From Daucus carota subsp. sativus (taxonomy: Eukaryota > Streptophyta > Magnoliopsida > Apiales > Apiaceae), in the NCBI RefSeq assembly GCF_001625215.2, contig NC_030385.2:39829598-39893597 (forward strand): 64,000 nt of DNA. Direction: 5' to 3'. The position numbers and the translations under genes are program-made. The notes beneath the pieces are model-generated. The model saw only the letters and a program-made list of their open reading frames with translations, had not been told where the DNA came from and made no database searches. Numbering within the stretch: the first letter of the stretch is position 1; each line of letters begins with the position of its first letter. Below, piece by piece: positions 61,794-64,000 of this stretch.

Positions 61794-62551
61794 TTATATG
61801 TTGAAGTTTCACATAAGAAAGGAAGAAAGGCTGGCTGGCTGGTTTTTATTCTGCAATGATGGGGAAGTTGAAGTGAAAATGTCAGTTACATTGTTAGAAT
61901 GCCCACTGTACGTTGCATTAAAGAGAAACAAAAGAGTCACTATCATTTTCTCAGCTATATTATCTACTGCTCGAAAAGCTGGATAATTCATTCATGGTTT
62001 GTTTCATGAGTGGTCGAAATATTTACCAGTTATTCCCAAACTGGCCTCTCTGTTTTTTTTAATTCTGCTTTTTTTTAATGGCTAGCAAATGCCTCTTCAA
62101 TTATCTGATCTTTTCAGAAAAATATTAATATATATGTGGATGGTTGGTACAAATTATTTAATACGAGTGTACACACTTTGTAATACTTGTGAACAAATTA
62201 ATGCCGAAGTTATTGTAATATAACATGTCTCAGCTGTTTTGGGAAAATATTCTTCAGAGATGGTATTGAGTCTATTGACCGGAAAGGCGTATAAATATGA
62301 CAAAGAACTCGCTGGAACAGTCACAGAATATGAGTTTCATAAATAAACATATTGAGATGTTAGATTATTTGAATGCCCTGACTTCTTAATTCACAAACTG
62401 GGATTTTAAAAGTAACAAAAAATTATTGCTCCGAAAAATTTAAAAGATTTAATCAAATAAAGAGAATATTGCATGACCATCGTAAGTCATAGCTCTTGGT
62501 GAATATGTGATTTTGTAATTGTTAATCGGTTTTTCTGGTGTGTGCTTGTGT
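61794..62551. other. Promoter region of the RING-CH gene and spacer
   Basis: No gene seen. The first about 250 bp is likely leader and promoter. Confidence 0.5.
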
Positions 62552-62709
62552 GCACATGCTAATCGCGGAATTTTATATGTTTGAGTTTGGCTCATTTCTA
62601 TTGGTTCTCATAGGTTCTCATATCTTAATAATGGTGTACCCCTTGCCTATACAACCACCACACCAATCAAAACCTCCCAAATATATAAAATTCCGCGCTT
62701 AACATGTGC
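62552..62709. mobile_element. Small MITE with about 35-bp inverted ends
   Basis: Ends GCACATGCTAATCGCGGAAT and, inverted, GCACATGTTAAGCGCGGAAT continue pairing through TTTATAT(G/A)TTTG. 158 bp in all. Target duplication not obvious. Confidence 0.7.
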
Positions 62710-62787
62710 CAATGGGACAAATCCATTATTAATTTGTTAGTAGCACGGAGGAAAAACCACATGAATTTGAGTTAATGCAACTGCTAC

Positions 62788-63327
62788 TAGGGGTGAGCAA
62801 AACCGAATCGGAACCGAAAAACCGAATCGAACCGTGTAAATATGATTCGGTTCGGTCCTAATTTTCTGGAAATTCGGTCCATTCGGTCTGGACTGAATAG
62901 ACCGAAATAAAGTTCGGTCCGATCCGGTCCGTAAAAAAATATTTCAGTCCGGACCGAACAGATCGAATAGTCCAAAATATATATAATTTTAATTTTAATT
63001 TATATTATATATATCTTGTATGTTATAATTATAATATCTAATTTTTAAATTTAATTATATCTATCTTTAATGAATTGGGGGTGATTAATTAATATAAAAA
63101 TTTTAAAATAAATCATGAATTTTAGTTTCATTTATAATAAAAAAATTTATTTGAAAAATAATTTCGGTTCTTTTGGTCTGAACCGGACCGAACTGAATCA
63201 TTTTGGTTCGGTCTGGTCCAGTTCGGTCCATTAAAAAACTTCAGTCCGGAAAAAAATTCAAACTTCGGTTCTCGGTCTATTCGGTTCGGTCTGATTTTGG
63301 ACCGAACTGACCGAATGCTCACCCCTA
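62788..63327. mobile_element. hAT-like MITE with TAGGGGTGAGCA ends
   Basis: Terminal TAGGGGTGAGCA and TGCTCACCCCTA. Both sub-terminal regions are packed with CGGTCC/TTCGGT motifs in opposite orientation, with an AT-rich centre. This end sequence and layout are common in dispersed plant hAT MITEs. The flanks (about GCTAC and GCTGTTAC) do not give a clean 8-bp duplication. Confidence 0.85.
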
Positions 63328-63585
63328 GCTGTTACCATTAATTTTGGTTCAATCACAAAAGTAACGTTATTTCAAACTTCAAAATTATATTTTCCCTGAC
63401 AAAACATAAATTAATTATATTTTCAGTTTTAATAAATTTTGAAATAAATTATAATAGAAATGAAAAAAGAATCATGGATGAGGAAAAAAAAATCTAGAAG
63501 AATACGGAAAATGGATTATGAGAGACGTTGGATAAACTTAAAACTTAAAAAAAGGGAAAAGACCACAAAGGGAATGAGACTAATA

Positions 63586-63886
63586 GGCTGTTTGACTAAG
63601 TTTATAAAAAATTAAAAATGCTTCTTTCTTAAATTAAACAAGCGGATTAGAATTGATGAGTAAATTAAGATTAATAAGTGATTAAATTGTTTTGAGAAAA
63701 AAGTTGAAATCCTGAGACAAAAATTAGTATTCTCAACCTTTTAGAAGTGCTTCTGGCGTTTTACGCAGACGGGCAATTTTTTTTTTGTTTTTTCGAAAAA
63801 AAAAGAGTCGTAAAAGAAGTTGGAGATTCGAGAAAGAAAAATAAAATAATTTGAAGAGTCATTTTCTCCAAACAAACAACTAAACA
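63586..63886. mobile_element. Degenerate hAT-like MITE related to the one at 35383
   Basis: GGCTGTTTGACTAAGTTTAT, AATGCTTCTTTCTTAAATTA, TTAATAAGTGATTAAATTG and TAGAAGTGCTTCTGGCG follow the same order as the inner element at 35383-35619. The ends are decayed. Confidence 0.5.
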
Positions 63887-64000
63887 AGCACGGTTGTTTC
63901 TCTTTTCTCTTTCCTCGTTTTTAAATAAAATTTTAAAAAAATTATGTGTTCCATTTATAAAATTGTGTGCGTGATGTGTAAATATGGTTGTATCGAAAAT

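Overview
This is a stretch of angiosperm nuclear chromosome. Genes have short GT-AG introns, intergenic DNA is very AT-rich, and the gene families (DYW-type PPR, RALF, BSK, RABA2, UGT76, DUF3527, pectin acetylesterase) are land-plant ones. The content fits a eudicot. The species cannot be named from the sequence alone.

Layout. 1-2562: 3' part of a DEAH13/FAS4-like RNA helicase (+), entering from the left and ending early. 3377-4990: DUF604 fringe-like glycosyltransferase (+). 5093-6250: translation factor eIF3g (-). 7347-7622: RALF-like peptide (-). 9646-15223: a complete-looking Ty3/gypsy chromovirus of Reina type with two 364-bp LTRs that look identical. 16322-18262: CRR2-like DYW PPR protein (-). 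19453-21486: PP1 phosphatase (-), with a tRNA-Ser(GCU) just upstream. 21839-23173: probable non-autonomous Helitron. 23935-26039: RABA2 small GTPase (-). 30261-32280: plant protein of unknown function (+). 36015-37613 and 38499-40128: tandem UGT76-like glucosyltransferases (+). 41956-44544: DUF3527 protein (+). 45828-48220: BSK pseudokinase (+). 48987-52004: pectin acetylesterase (-). 61115-61793: RING-CH membrane protein (-).

Most genes are unrelated housekeeping or signalling loci. The clearest local functional grouping is the UGT76 pair, a head-to-tail duplication that kept its intron position. Several genes concern the plasma membrane, trafficking or cell wall (RALF, BSK, RABA2, pectin acetylesterase), but nothing in the sequence shows that they act together.

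The gene-poor parts (26-30 kb, 32-36 kb, 52-61 kb, 62-64 kb) are rich in small transposons: Stowaway-like, hAT-like and foldback MITEs, one nested inside another, a Mutator-like element with 9-bp target duplications and a coding-like interior, and a 709-bp polyadenylated retroposed sequence with a 17-bp target duplication and an internal 81-bp tandem repeat. No CRISPR array, viral gene cluster or clearly new multi-gene system was seen. The best leads are the shortened DEAH13 copy, the RALF with an acidic tail, the Helitron with two similar 5' ends, the Mutator-like element and the retroposed sequence.
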